A DNA stretch of 64,000 nucleotides. Source: Desulfobacteraceae bacterium. GTDB taxonomy: Bacteria; Desulfobacterota; Desulfobacteria; Desulfobacterales; Desulfosarcinaceae. Under the pieces are notes generated by a model, which was not told the DNA's origin, ran no database searches, and saw only the letters and a list, made by a program, of their open reading frames with translations. The translations under genes were made by a program, and so were the position numbers. Shown piece by piece: positions 8,792 to 16,837 of this stretch (position 1 is the stretch's first letter; each line of letters begins with the position of its first letter). The stretch lies in the NCBI GenBank assembly GCA_013003715.1, contig JABDIN010000033.1:1-64000 (forward strand), given 5' to 3'.

Positions 8792-9202
8792 CTACTCGAT
8801 GATATACTCTTCGATGTCGTCATCAGCGCTGTCACTGTCCGTAAATGCGGCCAGACTTTCGATCCCGACACGCTTGGCGTCGGACCATAAGCCTTCCAGA
8901 TCGTAAAAACTGCGAATCGGATCGTAAAACACATGGATAATAATATGACCGTAATCAAGTAAAACCCAGTGTCCGTCCTTGATGCCGTCCACACTTAACG
9001 GGTGGATTTTTTGTGTCTTCAACTCCCGCTGGATATGTTCCGCGATGGCGGTGACCTGACGGTTGGAGCTGCCGCTGCAGATGACGAATGCGTCTGCAAT
9101 GGAGGTCAGGTTCCGGACATCGAGCACCACCGGATGCTTTGCTTTTTTTCCCAGGGTGGCACTAATGAAAATGTCCAATGAATCGATGGGTGTCTGGGTC
9201 AT
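8792..9202 (-). CDS. rsfS: Ribosomal silencing factor RsfS (Iojap family)
   Basis: This 136-residue protein has the RsfS core: D-V-R-N-L-T-S-I-A-D-A-F-V-I-C-S-G-S-S-N-R-Q-V, then G-H-W-V-L-L-D-Y-G and H-V-F-Y-D-P-I-R-S-F-Y-D-L-E-G-L-W. RsfS binds ribosomal protein L14 and blocks subunit joining when nutrients are scarce. Its start overlaps the nadD stop by 4 nt, so the two genes are translationally coupled, the standard arrangement. The C-terminal extension is acidic (S-A-D-D-D-I-E-E) and not part of the conserved fold. Confidence 0.95.
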   Translation of the reverse strand: MTQTPIDSLDIFISATLGKKAKHPVVLDVRNLTSIADAFVICSGSSNRQVTAIAEHIQRELKTQKIHPLSVDGIKDGHWVLLDYGHIIIHVFYDPIRSFYDLEGLWSDAKRVGIESLAAFTDSDSADDDIEEYIIE

Positions 9203-9858
9203 GAATACAATCCTTTTTGTTGAATATAGGTTCTCACGGCTTCAGGCACAAGGTTATTTATAGATTCGCCGTTTTGAATGCGTTGCCGGACATCCGTCGA
9301 CGATATGGGCACCGGACTGACGCCGGCAATGAATACGGGCTGTAGTTTCGGATGCTCAAATCTGTCGGGGTATTTTAAACAGCGGTATTCCGCGGAAATT
9401 CGCGACTTCAAAAAATCGCCCACCACCCGGATGCAGTCACCGGCGGCATCAGCAGCCGGTCGCGCCATGACACCAAACGACACCTCGCACAGCAGTTGCC
9501 GATAGGATTTCCATGTGTCCAGCTCCGTGAAGGCATCAACACCCATGATCAGGAAGATCTGATTCATGGCACCCACCTGTTTTTTGAAGTGACGCACGGT
9601 ATCGATGGTGTACGATGGTCCGGGCCGTTTCATTTCAAGATCGGATATATCAAACCCGGGATTTCCGGCGATGGCGCGACGGATCATTTCATATCTGTCT
9701 TCGGCCCTTGCCAGTGCAGTGGTATTTTTATGCGGCGGCGTCAATGCGGGGATGAAAATGATTTTCGCCAGGCGCATGAGCGCGCGCACTTCGCCGGCAA
9801 CGGTGATATGCCCGTTATGAATCGGATTGAATGTTCCGCCGAAAAGTCCAATACGCAT
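9199..9858 (-). CDS. nadD: Nicotinate-nucleotide adenylyltransferase
   Basis: This 219-residue protein transfers AMP from ATP to nicotinate mononucleotide in NAD synthesis. The N-terminus G-L-F-G-G-T-F-N-P-I-H-N-G-H carries the (H/T)xGH nucleotidyltransferase motif, and the C-terminal I-S-S-T-D-V-R-Q-R-I is the ISSTxIR signature. It lies between obgE and rsfS, a commonly conserved order. It begins at an ATG 5 nt downstream of the obgE stop and ends overlapping the rsfS start. Confidence 0.95.
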   Translation of the reverse strand: MRIGLFGGTFNPIHNGHITVAGEVRALMRLAKIIFIPALTPPHKNTTALARAEDRYEMIRRAIAGNPGFDISDLEMKRPGPSYTIDTVRHFKKQVGAMNQIFLIMGVDAFTELDTWKSYRQLLCEVSFGVMARPAADAAGDCIRVVGDFLKSRISAEYRCLKYPDRFEHPKLQPVFIAGVSPVPISSTDVRQRIQNGESINNLVPEAVRTYIQQKGLYS

Positions 9859-9863
9859 GTTTG

Positions 9864-10895
9864 CTATTGATTGGGGCCTTGGTTCCCTTGAGAATTCAGT
9901 TCGTCCAGCTGCTGGACGATCCGGGATTTCAAGCGCTCGATTCCCTGGCCGGTCTCCGCGGAAATGAGCAGGATATCCCCGTCGTCGCCGGAGTAAGCGG
10001 ATTTGAAGCTCGCGGCACAGACTCCGCTGTCCTCGAGGTCCATTTTATTCAACACCAGAATCTGGGGTTTGGCTGCCAGTGCCGGATCATAGGACCGCAG
10101 TTCGGTGTTGATGATGTCGACAGCATCGAGAGGATCGTCCTCCGGGACACCGGATACATCCACCAGATGCACCAGTATTCGGGTACGTTCCACATGCCGT
10201 AAGAATCGAATGCCGAGCCCTGCGCCGGTGTGGGCGCCTTCAATCAACCCGGGGATGTCAGCCACCACGAATGGATCGCCCCACCCGGTTTCCACCATGC
10301 CGAGGGAGGGTGTCAGGGTCGTGAACGGATAGTTTCCTACTTTGGGCGTTGCCGATGACAGGGCGCGAATAAGGGTGGACTTGCCGGCATTGGGAAGTCC
10401 GATGATGCCTACGTCGGCGAGTAATTTTAATTCAAGCCGGATGGTAAGGGTTTGGCCGGGTTCACCGGGCTGTGCAAATCTGGGGGTTCGCCGGGTGGAA
10501 GATTTGAAGCGGGAGTTCCCCTGCCCCCCAATTCCGCCGCTGGCGATGATGTAGCTGTCGTCGGGGGAGGTGAAATCCTTGAGGATTTGGCCGTTGTCGG
10601 CATCTTTTACCAGGGTTCCCACGGGGACATCGAGGATGATATCCTTACCGTTTCTGCCGGTTTTCCGGCTCCCCCCGCCGTTTCTGCCTTTTTCCGCCTT
10701 GTATTGCCGTTTGAATTGAAAGTGATATAGGGTGCGTTTTTGAAGGGTCGATCTCAGGATGATGTCCCCGCCTTTTCCGCCGTCTCCGCCGTCAGGTCCT
10801 CCCTTGGGGATGAATCGTTCACGGCGGAAACTCACGCAACCGCTGCCGCCGTTTCCGGAGGAGACGGTGAGGGTTACTTCATCAATGAATTTCAC
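9864..10895 (-). CDS. obgE: Obg family ribosome-assembly GTPase
   Basis: This 343-residue protein has the glycine-rich Obg domain at residues 1-158 ([19 protein letters not shown]), then a G domain: G1 G-L-P-N-A-G-K-S-T, switch region F-T-T-L-T-P, G3 D-I-P-G-L, G4 N-K-M-D, G5 S-A-E-T. Obg acts in late 50S assembly and stress signalling. The start overlaps the rpmA stop by 4 nt, matching the classical rplU-rpmA-obg operon. The C-terminal extension after the G domain is short. Confidence 0.97.
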   Translation of the reverse strand: MKFIDEVTLTVSSGNGGSGCVSFRRERFIPKGGPDGGDGGKGGDIILRSTLQKRTLYHFQFKRQYKAEKGRNGGGSRKTGRNGKDIILDVPVGTLVKDADNGQILKDFTSPDDSYIIASGGIGGQGNSRFKSSTRRTPRFAQPGEPGQTLTIRLELKLLADVGIIGLPNAGKSTLIRALSSATPKVGNYPFTTLTPSLGMVETGWGDPFVVADIPGLIEGAHTGAGLGIRFLRHVERTRILVHLVDVSGVPEDDPLDAVDIINTELRSYDPALAAKPQILVLNKMDLEDSGVCAASFKSAYSGDDGDILLISAETGQGIERLKSRIVQQLDELNSQGNQGPNQ

Positions 10896-11146
10896 GCCGC
10901 ATAAACACTTACTTTTTTCTTCGAACGCCCTTTTCGTTCATAAGTTACAACACCGTCAATCTTGGCAAAAAGGGTGTAATCCTTTCCGACACCAACGTTT
11001 TCACCGGGATGAATCCGGGTGCCAAGTTGCCGGATGAGGATATTGCCTGCTTTCACCGTTTGGCCGCCGTAGCGTTTAACACCGCGCCGCTGGCCATTGC
11101 TGTCCCGACCATTTTTTGAGCTGCCGCCCGCTTTTTTGTGTGCCAT
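10892..11146 (-). CDS. rpmA: Large-subunit ribosomal protein bL27
   Basis: This 84-residue protein begins [18 protein letters not shown], the invariant L27 N-terminus that reaches the peptidyl-transferase centre, followed by G-V-K-R-Y-G-G-Q and R-Q-L-G-T-R. There is no N-terminal extension needing Prp cleavage, as expected outside Firmicutes. It follows rplU by 111 nt and overlaps obgE by 4 nt. Confidence 0.98.
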   Translation of the reverse strand: MAHKKAGGSSKNGRDSNGQRRGVKRYGGQTVKAGNILIRQLGTRIHPGENVGVGKDYTLFAKIDGVVTYERKGRSKKKVSVYAA

Positions 11147-11257
11147 AGTATCTGCTCCTGAAGGCTATAGTCGGTATTCCATGGTGGTGAATGATTACCA
11201 TTTGAATACCGCTTGTATGTATAATTTTATATCATTCCGGGAATGAGGACGTCCGGC

Positions 11258-11569
11258 CTACGCGCTGATACTGTCAATTTTGACTGCAGTGAACTGCTGG
11301 CGGTGTCCTTTTTTCCGGCGATACCGTTTTCGTTTTTTATATTTGAAAACGAGGATTTTCTTGTGTTTTCCCTGATCGACGATATGCCCCTGAACCGTCA
11401 CGCCTTCAACCACCGGTTGTCCGATTTTCACGTTTTCCCCGTCGGAAAACATCAGCACCTTGTCGAAGGTGATTTCGGCACCGACATCGCCGGTGAGTTT
11501 TTCAACCTGCAGGACTTCGCCCTCTTTTACCTTATATTGTTTGCCGCCCGTAGCAACCACAGCGTACAT
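11258..11569 (-). CDS. rplU: Large-subunit ribosomal protein bL21
   Basis: This 103-residue protein has the L21 signature: M-Y-A-V-V-A-T-G-G-K-Q-Y at the N-terminus and K-Y-K-K-R-K-R-Y-R-R-K-K-G-H-R-Q near the C-terminus, which contacts 23S rRNA. AAGGAGG lies 7-8 nt before the ATG. It is the first gene of the minus-strand ribosome/GTPase operon, and a near-consensus promoter lies about 58-85 nt upstream. Confidence 0.98.
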   Translation of the reverse strand: MYAVVATGGKQYKVKEGEVLQVEKLTGDVGAEITFDKVLMFSDGENVKIGQPVVEGVTVQGHIVDQGKHKKILVFKYKKRKRYRRKKGHRQQFTAVKIDSISA

Positions 11570-11626
11570 GGGAATCTACCTCCTTGATAATAGGCTTCTT
11601 GCGTATTTGGTCATCAAAAATGTGAA

Positions 11627-11654
11627 ATAATAATTTATTTGAAAATTTTGTCAA
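11627..11654 (-). promoter_or_regulatory. Sigma-70 promoter for rplU-rpmA-obgE operon
   Basis: Read on the minus strand, TTGACA (11654-11649) is followed after 16 nt by TATTAT (11632-11627). The spacer is AT-rich. Transcription would begin near 11620, about 50 nt upstream of the rplU start, leaving a short leader with the AAGGAGG site. Confidence 0.75.
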
Positions 11655-11857
11655 GCAAAAACTTATCGAATCACCTCGAATCACCACGGTGTTTCTTAAA
11701 AAAAACTTGATTTTCTTTAAAATCGAATATTGTATGCACAACACAAGAAGGTTGGCGGTTATGGGCATGGTGTTGGTTCATGCAAACACGAAAACAGGGA
11801 CCATCCGGTTCAGCAGGTTGGATGACCATTGAACCATTTAAGGTAAAAGGAGCGGAT

Positions 11858-12202
11858 ATGGATCGGTGCCAGGAAAAGATTATTCACACGGAGCTGGTGA
11901 ACAAGGCTATTGATAATCTGCCGACCCCGCGCAACACTCAGGCCATTGCCGACATATTCAAGGCCATGGGTGATCCCACGCGCTTAAAAATGGTAGTGGC
12001 GTTATCGGTCTGCGAACTCTGCGTCTGTGATCTGTCGGCCGTTTGCGATCTTTCCGAGTCCGCTACCTCACACCAGCTTCGCATTTTGCGGAATCTGCGG
12101 ATCGTTAAAAACCGGCGGGAAGGGAAAATCGTTTATTACAGCCTGGATGATGATCATGTACGGATGTTGATCAAGCAGAGCCTGGATCATGTAACGGAAT
12201 AG
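11858..12202 (+). CDS. ArsR/SmtB-family metal-sensing repressor
   Basis: This 114-residue winged-helix protein starts at ATG 11858, which has the clear AAAGGAG site; an in-frame codon 78 nt upstream does not. It has F-K-A-M-G-D-P-T-R-L-K at the first helix, the metal-binding E-L-C-V-C-D-L-S motif of ArsR/CadC-type sensors, and the recognition helix S-E-S-A-T-S-H-Q-L-R-I-L-R. The family represses metal or metalloid resistance genes and releases DNA on binding As, Cd, Zn or similar. No transporter or arsenate reductase gene lies in this window, so its target is unclear. The next gene is a MOSC protein. Confidence 0.9.
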   Translation: MDRCQEKIIHTELVNKAIDNLPTPRNTQAIADIFKAMGDPTRLKMVVALSVCELCVCDLSAVCDLSESATSHQLRILRNLRIVKNRREGKIVYYSLDDDHVRMLIKQSLDHVTE

Positions 12203-12224
12203 ACCGTATTGAAAGTCGGTCTAT
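12199..12224 (+). terminator. 8-bp perfect hairpin overlapping the arsR stop
   Basis: ATAGACCG (12199-12206) pairs with CGGTCTAT (12217-12224) across 10 nt. There is no T-run behind it. It may be a weak terminator or RNA end-stabilising hairpin for the ArsR-type gene, or an operator. Confidence 0.3.
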
Positions 12225-12310
12225 CATCAGCCGGTTGGCTTATGGGCGATCCGTGGTTACATTGATGTCCTGGCGGTTTCAGATACCATTACAGAAGAGT
12301 GGGGTGGGAC

Positions 12311-12757
12311 ATGATAAAGATCGTATCTCTTGCGTGGAGTAAAAAAAAGGGCACGCGGAAGCAATGTGTCGATGATGTCATGCTCGAGGAAAATCACGGC
12401 GTCCGGGGAGACGCCCACGCCGGTGATTGGCATCGGCAGGTGAGTTTTCTGGCGGCCGAAAGCATCGAAGGCGTACGCCAAAAGGGTCTGGATATCAGCT
12501 TCGGCGATTTTGCAGAGAACATTGCCACCGAAGGTATTGACTGGAAGGCTGTTCCCGTGGGTACCCGTTACAAACTCGGAGACGCTGCCGTGGTTGAAAT
12601 CACACAAATCGGCAAGGTCTGCCACACTAAATGTGCGATATATTACCAGGCCGGGGATTGCATCATGCCCAAAGAGGGCACCTTCGCCCGGGTGATCACC
12701 GGCGGCCGAATCAAATGCGGAGACACCATTGAGCCTATGCACGAAACTTCCGGTTAA
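12311..12757 (+). CDS. MOSC-domain protein (molybdenum cofactor-related)
   Basis: This protein of about 148 residues starts at ATG 12311 behind GGGGTGGG; a GTG 12 nt upstream is the alternative. It has the MOSC fold pattern: V-R-G-D-A-H-A-G-D-W-H-R-Q-V-S-F-L near residue 35, D-F-A-E-N-I-A-T-E-G-I, then Q-I-G-K-V-C-H-T-K-C with the conserved Cys (and a second Cys), and G-V/T-F-A-R-V-I-x-G-G. Stand-alone MOSC proteins occur beside molybdenum-cofactor genes and are thought to carry sulfur or Moco. The next gene, fdhD, also handles sulfur for Mo/W enzymes, which supports this reading. Confidence 0.88.
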   Translation: MIKIVSLAWSKKKGTRKQCVDDVMLEENHGVRGDAHAGDWHRQVSFLAAESIEGVRQKGLDISFGDFAENIATEGIDWKAVPVGTRYKLGDAAVVEITQIGKVCHTKCAIYYQAGDCIMPKEGTFARVITGGRIKCGDTIEPMHETSG

Positions 12758-12994
12758 TAATGGAGCCAACTCTGTTTTGACAAACAAGGCGTCAATAAAA
12801 ACCGGCACTGGTAAGTCCGTAACGCTAAGGGCTCACGAAAAAACAACTTAGAGACCATCTATAAATAGCATCCCCGCTAAGATCCTCGGGATCTGCGACT
12901 TGCGGCCCATATCTGCGTTCTCGCGTTTTAGAAATACTCGACGCAACGCCTGACCCACGAAAATTAGTCAAATAATTTTAGCGCGAGCCTTAAG
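12758..12994. other. Intergenic 237 nt between MOSC and fdhD
   Basis: No gene is visible. The part at about 12840-12960 (around AGATCCTCGGGATCTGCGACT and CATATCTGCGTTCTCGCG) has the look of a dispersed intergenic element, with the short palindrome GATCCTCGGGATC, but only one copy occurs in this window. The fdhD start has no good ribosome-binding site, so a leader or processing role is possible. Confidence 0.3.
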
Positions 12995-13807
12995 GTGACA
13001 ACAGTGACAGAAAAGCCCCGTCCGGTGTTGCACTGGGATCCTCAATACCTTGCAAAGCGTGATTTCCCTGTAGTCAAAGAGGAACCTTTATCCATAAGGA
13101 TTCAGGGTAATCCCTATTCGGTGATCATGCGGACACCCGGTGATGAAATTGCCCATGCCGCCGGTTTCTGCCTGGCTGAAGGGATAGTGGACAGCCATGC
13201 GGATATTCACAGCATCGGTTATTGCGATGATGTGGACACCAATGTGGTGACCATTACCCTGAGTCCGGCAAAAAGAGCGGCACTCTCCCCCGAAGTTCTG
13301 GAGCGCCGTGGATTCATCAGCCAGACCAGTTGTGGTATATGCGGCAAATCGGTGGTGGCGGAATTGTACCGGCACATTGCGTTCGTCCGGGATGAGGCGG
13401 TCATCGATCCCCAAAAGGCCTGGGATCTCATTGAATCATTGGGAGACTATCAACCCATGCGGCGACAGACGAAAGCCTCCCACGGGACGGTGATCATGGA
13501 TGCCGAATTCAATTGTCTCTCCAGTGCGGAGGATGTGGGCCGTCACAATGCCCTGGATAAGGCCATCGGTAAATTACTATTGTCGGATAATCTCCATCGG
13601 GCGAAGATTGCAGCCCTGTCGTCCCGGGTGAGTTATGAGCTGGTACAGAAGACCGCCCGTGCCGCAATCCCCATCGTGTTATCGGTGTCCCGGCCCACTT
13701 CTCTGGCCATCGAACTGGCCGAACAATTGAACGTTTCCCTTGCCTGCCTGGCCCCGGACACCGGGCTCCTGATATTCTGCCACCCACAGCGTTTTCAGAC
13801 CGATTGA
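12995..13807 (+). CDS. fdhD: Formate dehydrogenase accessory sulfurtransferase
   Basis: This 270-residue protein carries the FdhD active-site loop T-S-C-G-I-C-G-K near residue 113, whose cysteines relay sulfur from IscS to the Mo/W-bisPGD cofactor. It also has the E-D-V-G-R-H-N-A-L-D-K-A-I-G signature and the late S-R-V-S-Y-E-L-V-Q-K and S-R-P-T-S-L-A-I motifs. The start is probably GTG 12995 or GTG 13004; neither has a strong site. It implies an active Mo/W formate dehydrogenase elsewhere in the genome, consistent with the one-carbon metabolism genes downstream. Confidence 0.95.
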   Translation: MTTVTEKPRPVLHWDPQYLAKRDFPVVKEEPLSIRIQGNPYSVIMRTPGDEIAHAAGFCLAEGIVDSHADIHSIGYCDDVDTNVVTITLSPAKRAALSPEVLERRGFISQTSCGICGKSVVAELYRHIAFVRDEAVIDPQKAWDLIESLGDYQPMRRQTKASHGTVIMDAEFNCLSSAEDVGRHNALDKAIGKLLLSDNLHRAKIAALSSRVSYELVQKTARAAIPIVLSVSRPTSLAIELAEQLNVSLACLAPDTGLLIFCHPQRFQTD

Positions 13808-13951
13808 ATTTTTAACGATTCCATGCCAAAGCGACATGCGATCCCCCTGTTCTTCTCCCCTGCAGTTGACACCTGTGAAGATTCCGGGGTAATCTGTGCA
13901 GACCCTTCCGGCCCTTTTCGAATACCAACAACTGAAAGCAACGAGGACCCT

Positions 13952-15802
13952 ATGAATCTTGATAATTCCGCCCGGCTCATGGAAATTCTCAATGCCATGG
14001 AAGACGGCATTTACATTATCCGGCAGGATTACACCGTCGAGTTCATGAACGAGGCCATGACCGGAATATTCGGTGACGGCCGCGGTAAAAAGTGCTACGA
14101 GGTCATCAATCATTCCACGGAAATGTGCCCGTGGTGCAAGGCCGACGACATATTCAAGAACGGCGACACCGTTCATTCCGAAATCTACATCCCGCAGGTA
14201 CAGCGTTCCTACCGCCTAATCGAAGTGCCGATACGGAATATCGACGGCACCATATCGAAGCTCAACATCTATCGCGATATCACGAATCGCAAGGACACCG
14301 AGGCGAAACTCAAAGCAACGGAAGAGGACTACCGGCGATTGTTCGAAAACGTCAGTGTGGGTGTGTATGTCAGCAGCAAAAAAGGGAGAATGATCAATGC
14401 CAACAAGGCACTGCTGGATATGCTCGGCTATTCCCGTATAGATGATTTTCTTTCATTGGATATTCAGAAGGACATGTATTTAAACCCGGAGGACCGTTCG
14501 AATTTTCAGGCGCTCATCGAAAAGAATGGTCGCGTGGTGGACTATGAAGTCGATTTTAAAAACAAAAACGGCGACCGCGTGCCCGTACTGCTCAACAGCC
14601 ATGTGCGTTACGACTCCGCCGGGAACATTCTGGGATACGAAGGCATTTGCGTTGATCAATCCCATCGCAAAAAGATGGAGCAGCAGATAAAGGAAGCCCA
14701 TGATTTTTTGAACAATATTATTCAAACCTCACCGAACTCGATCATTGGAACGGACATGAATGGTGATGTGATTATCTGGAACCAGGGTGCTGAAGAGACC
14801 ATGGGCTACCGGGCCGATGAAATCCTCGGCCGGATGAATGTCGAAAATTTGTATCCGGAGGGTATGGCCCGGAAAATGATGAAGAAGATTCGCAGTGACG
14901 AATACGGGGGCAGGGGGAAGCTGCGGGCTTATCCGATGACCTTCCGGAAAAAAAATGGGGAGAGCGTGGAAGGCAGCATCTCCGCAAACATCATCTGCAA
15001 CGATAAAAAAGAAGAAATCGCCTCGGTGGGTATATTCGTGGATTTGGAAGAACGGCTTGAAATGGAGCGAAAGCTGGGTCATACCCAGGAACAATTGCTG
15101 CAGTCCGAAAAACTGGCGGCCATGGGCCGGTTGACCTCCCAGATCGCGCATGAGCTCAACAATCCCTTGTATGGCATTATGAATACGCTGGAACTGATGA
15201 AGACCGAGATCTCTCCCACCAACAAGCGGCGGCGGCTGCTGGATATGGCCCTTTCCGAAACCGTCCGCCTGACCGATATGCTCCGCAAAATGCTGTCCTT
15301 CTCAAAACCGGACCAGGAAGAGCGGAAACCCTTTGATATCAATACCATTATCGATGAGATCCTGTTGCTGCACGAAAAGCAGTTGCGGGAGAATGATATA
15401 AAAATCCATGCGCAACTGACACCGGATCTCGGGCCGGTATATGCGTCAAAAAATCAACTTCGCCAGGTGTTTTTAAACATGGTCTCCAATGCCAGGGACG
15501 CCATGCCCGAGGGCGGCACACTTTCGGTCACCACGGATCTGGCGGCAAAAAAGATACGGATAACCATCTCCGATGACGGCACCGGCATCAAACCCGAACA
15601 CGTGGACAAGGTGTTCGAGGCTTTTTTCACCACAAAAACAGACAGCGTCAAAGGAGTGGGGCTTGGTCTGTCGGTCTGCTACGGCTTCATTCAGGACCAT
15701 GGTGGCGATATTCATGTGGAAAGCGAATGGGGTACCGGGACGACATTTTTCATTACCCTGCCCGTATATACCGGTCCCGAGGAAATCAGCCCCTTTTCTT
15801 AG
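13952..15802 (+). CDS. Three-PAS sensor histidine kinase
   Basis: This 616-residue protein starts at ATG 13952 with AGGA 6-7 nt upstream; an in-frame ATG at 13823 is poorly placed. It has three PAS domains at about residues 10-115, 125-245 and 255-375. The first contains a C-P-W-C pair that could bind metal or sense redox state. HisKA follows with phospho-acceptor His in A-H-E-L-N-N-P-L, then HATPase_c with N-M-V-S-N-A-R-D-A-M, D-D-G-T-G-I and G-V-G-L-G-L-S. There is no transmembrane segment, so it is cytoplasmic. The next gene on the strand encodes a receiver-domain regulator and is the natural candidate partner, though a terminator separates them. Confidence 0.88.
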   Translation: MNLDNSARLMEILNAMEDGIYIIRQDYTVEFMNEAMTGIFGDGRGKKCYEVINHSTEMCPWCKADDIFKNGDTVHSEIYIPQVQRSYRLIEVPIRNIDGTISKLNIYRDITNRKDTEAKLKATEEDYRRLFENVSVGVYVSSKKGRMINANKALLDMLGYSRIDDFLSLDIQKDMYLNPEDRSNFQALIEKNGRVVDYEVDFKNKNGDRVPVLLNSHVRYDSAGNILGYEGICVDQSHRKKMEQQIKEAHDFLNNIIQTSPNSIIGTDMNGDVIIWNQGAEETMGYRADEILGRMNVENLYPEGMARKMMKKIRSDEYGGRGKLRAYPMTFRKKNGESVEGSISANIICNDKKEEIASVGIFVDLEERLEMERKLGHTQEQLLQSEKLAAMGRLTSQIAHELNNPLYGIMNTLELMKTEISPTNKRRRLLDMALSETVRLTDMLRKMLSFSKPDQEERKPFDINTIIDEILLLHEKQLRENDIKIHAQLTPDLGPVYASKNQLRQVFLNMVSNARDAMPEGGTLSVTTDLAAKKIRITISDDGTGIKPEHVDKVFEAFFTTKTDSVKGVGLGLSVCYGFIQDHGGDIHVESEWGTGTTFFITLPVYTGPEEISPFS

Positions 15803-15809
15803 CCTGTTA

Positions 15810-15843
15810 AAAAATCCTTACCCAAGTCAGGGGCCGGATTTTT
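15810..15843 (+). terminator. Rho-independent terminator after the sensor kinase
   Basis: AAAAATCC (15810-15817) pairs with GGATTTTT (15836-15843), with an inner CCC/GGG pairing. The distal arm supplies the T-run. It begins 7 nt after the kinase stop codon. Confidence 0.7.
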
Positions 15844-16224
15844 CTATTCAATCGAGGATGGGATTATTTTTCATTCCATCCTGCGAACGCACACCTGGGG
15901 CATTGCGCACTGCCCAAATGTACTGAAAAAACTCCCAATCCGTGGCGCAATGGGAAAAACACCCCGGCACATCATATAATTTCCCCCGGTTTGTATCAGT
16001 TGAGGATTAACCCGGCAGGGGGCCACCCCTGAATGCGGTGTCGCGACCCTGTTCGGGAAGATTATCTATAATAACTATAATAAATAAAATAACTGTAGAA
16101 TATTTCGATTTATTTTGGCCGATATTATAAATATTATAGTTATTATAGTTTTTTTGCTTGACATTCGATTTCAGATCATCATAGGTTGGATCATAAACCA
16201 TATGATTAAAGGGGAGGACGAATC
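15844..16224 (+). other. Intergenic 381 nt upstream of the HTH-receiver gene
   Basis: No gene is visible. It holds an 8-bp inverted pair CATTGCGC (15901-15908) / GCGCAATG (15945-15952), the long AT-rich inverted repeat described separately (16066-16148), and a TTGACA at 16158-16163 whose best -10 candidates about 17-18 nt downstream are weak. It is probably the regulatory region of the regulator-metF transcript. Confidence 0.4.
16066..16148. repeat. 17-bp perfect AT-rich inverted repeat, possible operator or regulator site
   Basis: CTATAATAACTATAATA at 16066-16082 is the exact reverse complement of the 17 bases at 16132-16148, 49 nt apart. Each arm contains a tandem repeat of an eight-base unit (TTATAGTT-like). 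It lies 77 nt upstream of the HTH-receiver gene and just before a TTGACA hexamer. Paired, repeated half-sites at this place suit binding by a dimeric or looping regulator, possibly autoregulation by the downstream HTH protein. As RNA it would make a weak A/U hairpin. Confidence 0.55.
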
Positions 16225-16797
16225 ATGGACGATACTTATACCGTCTATAAGGCAAGCAAGCACTGCAATGTTTCTTCCAAATCCATCATTAACTGGATCG
16301 AAGCCGGCCACATCAAGGCGTATAAGACCGTTGGCGGACATCGCCGCATCAAGCGCGAGGATCTGGAGTCCTTCATGAGAAAGCAGGGCATTCCCATCCC
16401 CAGCGATACGCTCGACAGCGTGAGAAAGCGTATTCTGGTGGTGGACGATGATCCCATTATCGTGGAAACCATTGTTCAGGCACTGGAAGAAGATGAATTC
16501 GACTATGAAGTTATTTCCGCAGCCGATGGGTTCGAAGCCGGTCTTCAGGTGAATCATTTCAACCCGCATTTGCTGATATTGGATATAATGATGCCGGATA
16601 TCAAAGGAAACGAAGTATGCCGGAAAATCAAATCCAGCGACCAGACCAGGGATACGAAAATCATTGTATTATCGGCGTATCTCGATGAAGAAAAATTCAA
16701 AGAAATGAAAAACCATGGCGCAGACATCTGTTTTTCCAAGCCACTTCCGTTGCCCCAACTCAAAGAAGAGGTCGCACGGTTGCTGGAACTCCGATAG
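16225..16797 (+). CDS. HTH (excisionase/MerR-like)-receiver response regulator
   Basis: This 190-residue protein starts at ATG 16225 after GGGGAGG. Residues 1-60 form an excisionase/MerR-type DNA-binding helix-turn-helix (Y-K-A-S-K-H-C-N-V-S-S-K-S-I-I-N-W and K-T-V-G-G-H-R-R-I). Residues 68-188 form a receiver domain with acidic pocket D-D-D, phospho-acceptor Asp in L-I-L-D-I-M-M-P-D, and the conserved Lys in F-S-K-P. Placing the DNA-binding domain before the receiver is the reverse of most response regulators. It is 40 nt upstream of metF on the same strand, so it may control the metF-hdr genes. The upstream three-PAS kinase is its likely partner. Confidence 0.85.
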   Translation: MDDTYTVYKASKHCNVSSKSIINWIEAGHIKAYKTVGGHRRIKREDLESFMRKQGIPIPSDTLDSVRKRILVVDDDPIIVETIVQALEEDEFDYEVISAADGFEAGLQVNHFNPHLLILDIMMPDIKGNEVCRKIKSSDQTRDTKIIVLSAYLDEEKFKEMKNHGADICFSKPLPLPQLKEEVARLLELR

Positions 16798-16837
16798 CCG
16801 GAACTCTATTGGGAAAAACAACTAAAGGAGGCGTCCC

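Noticed and set aside
12840..12970. Possible dispersed repeat upstream of fdhD
   Set aside because: It resembles intergenic elements by feel only; no second copy occurs in the window, so it is not called as a repeat.
15901..15952. CATTGCGC/GCGCAATG inverted pair
   Set aside because: Only 8 bp with a 36-nt spacer, no T-run and no promoter context; it could easily be chance.
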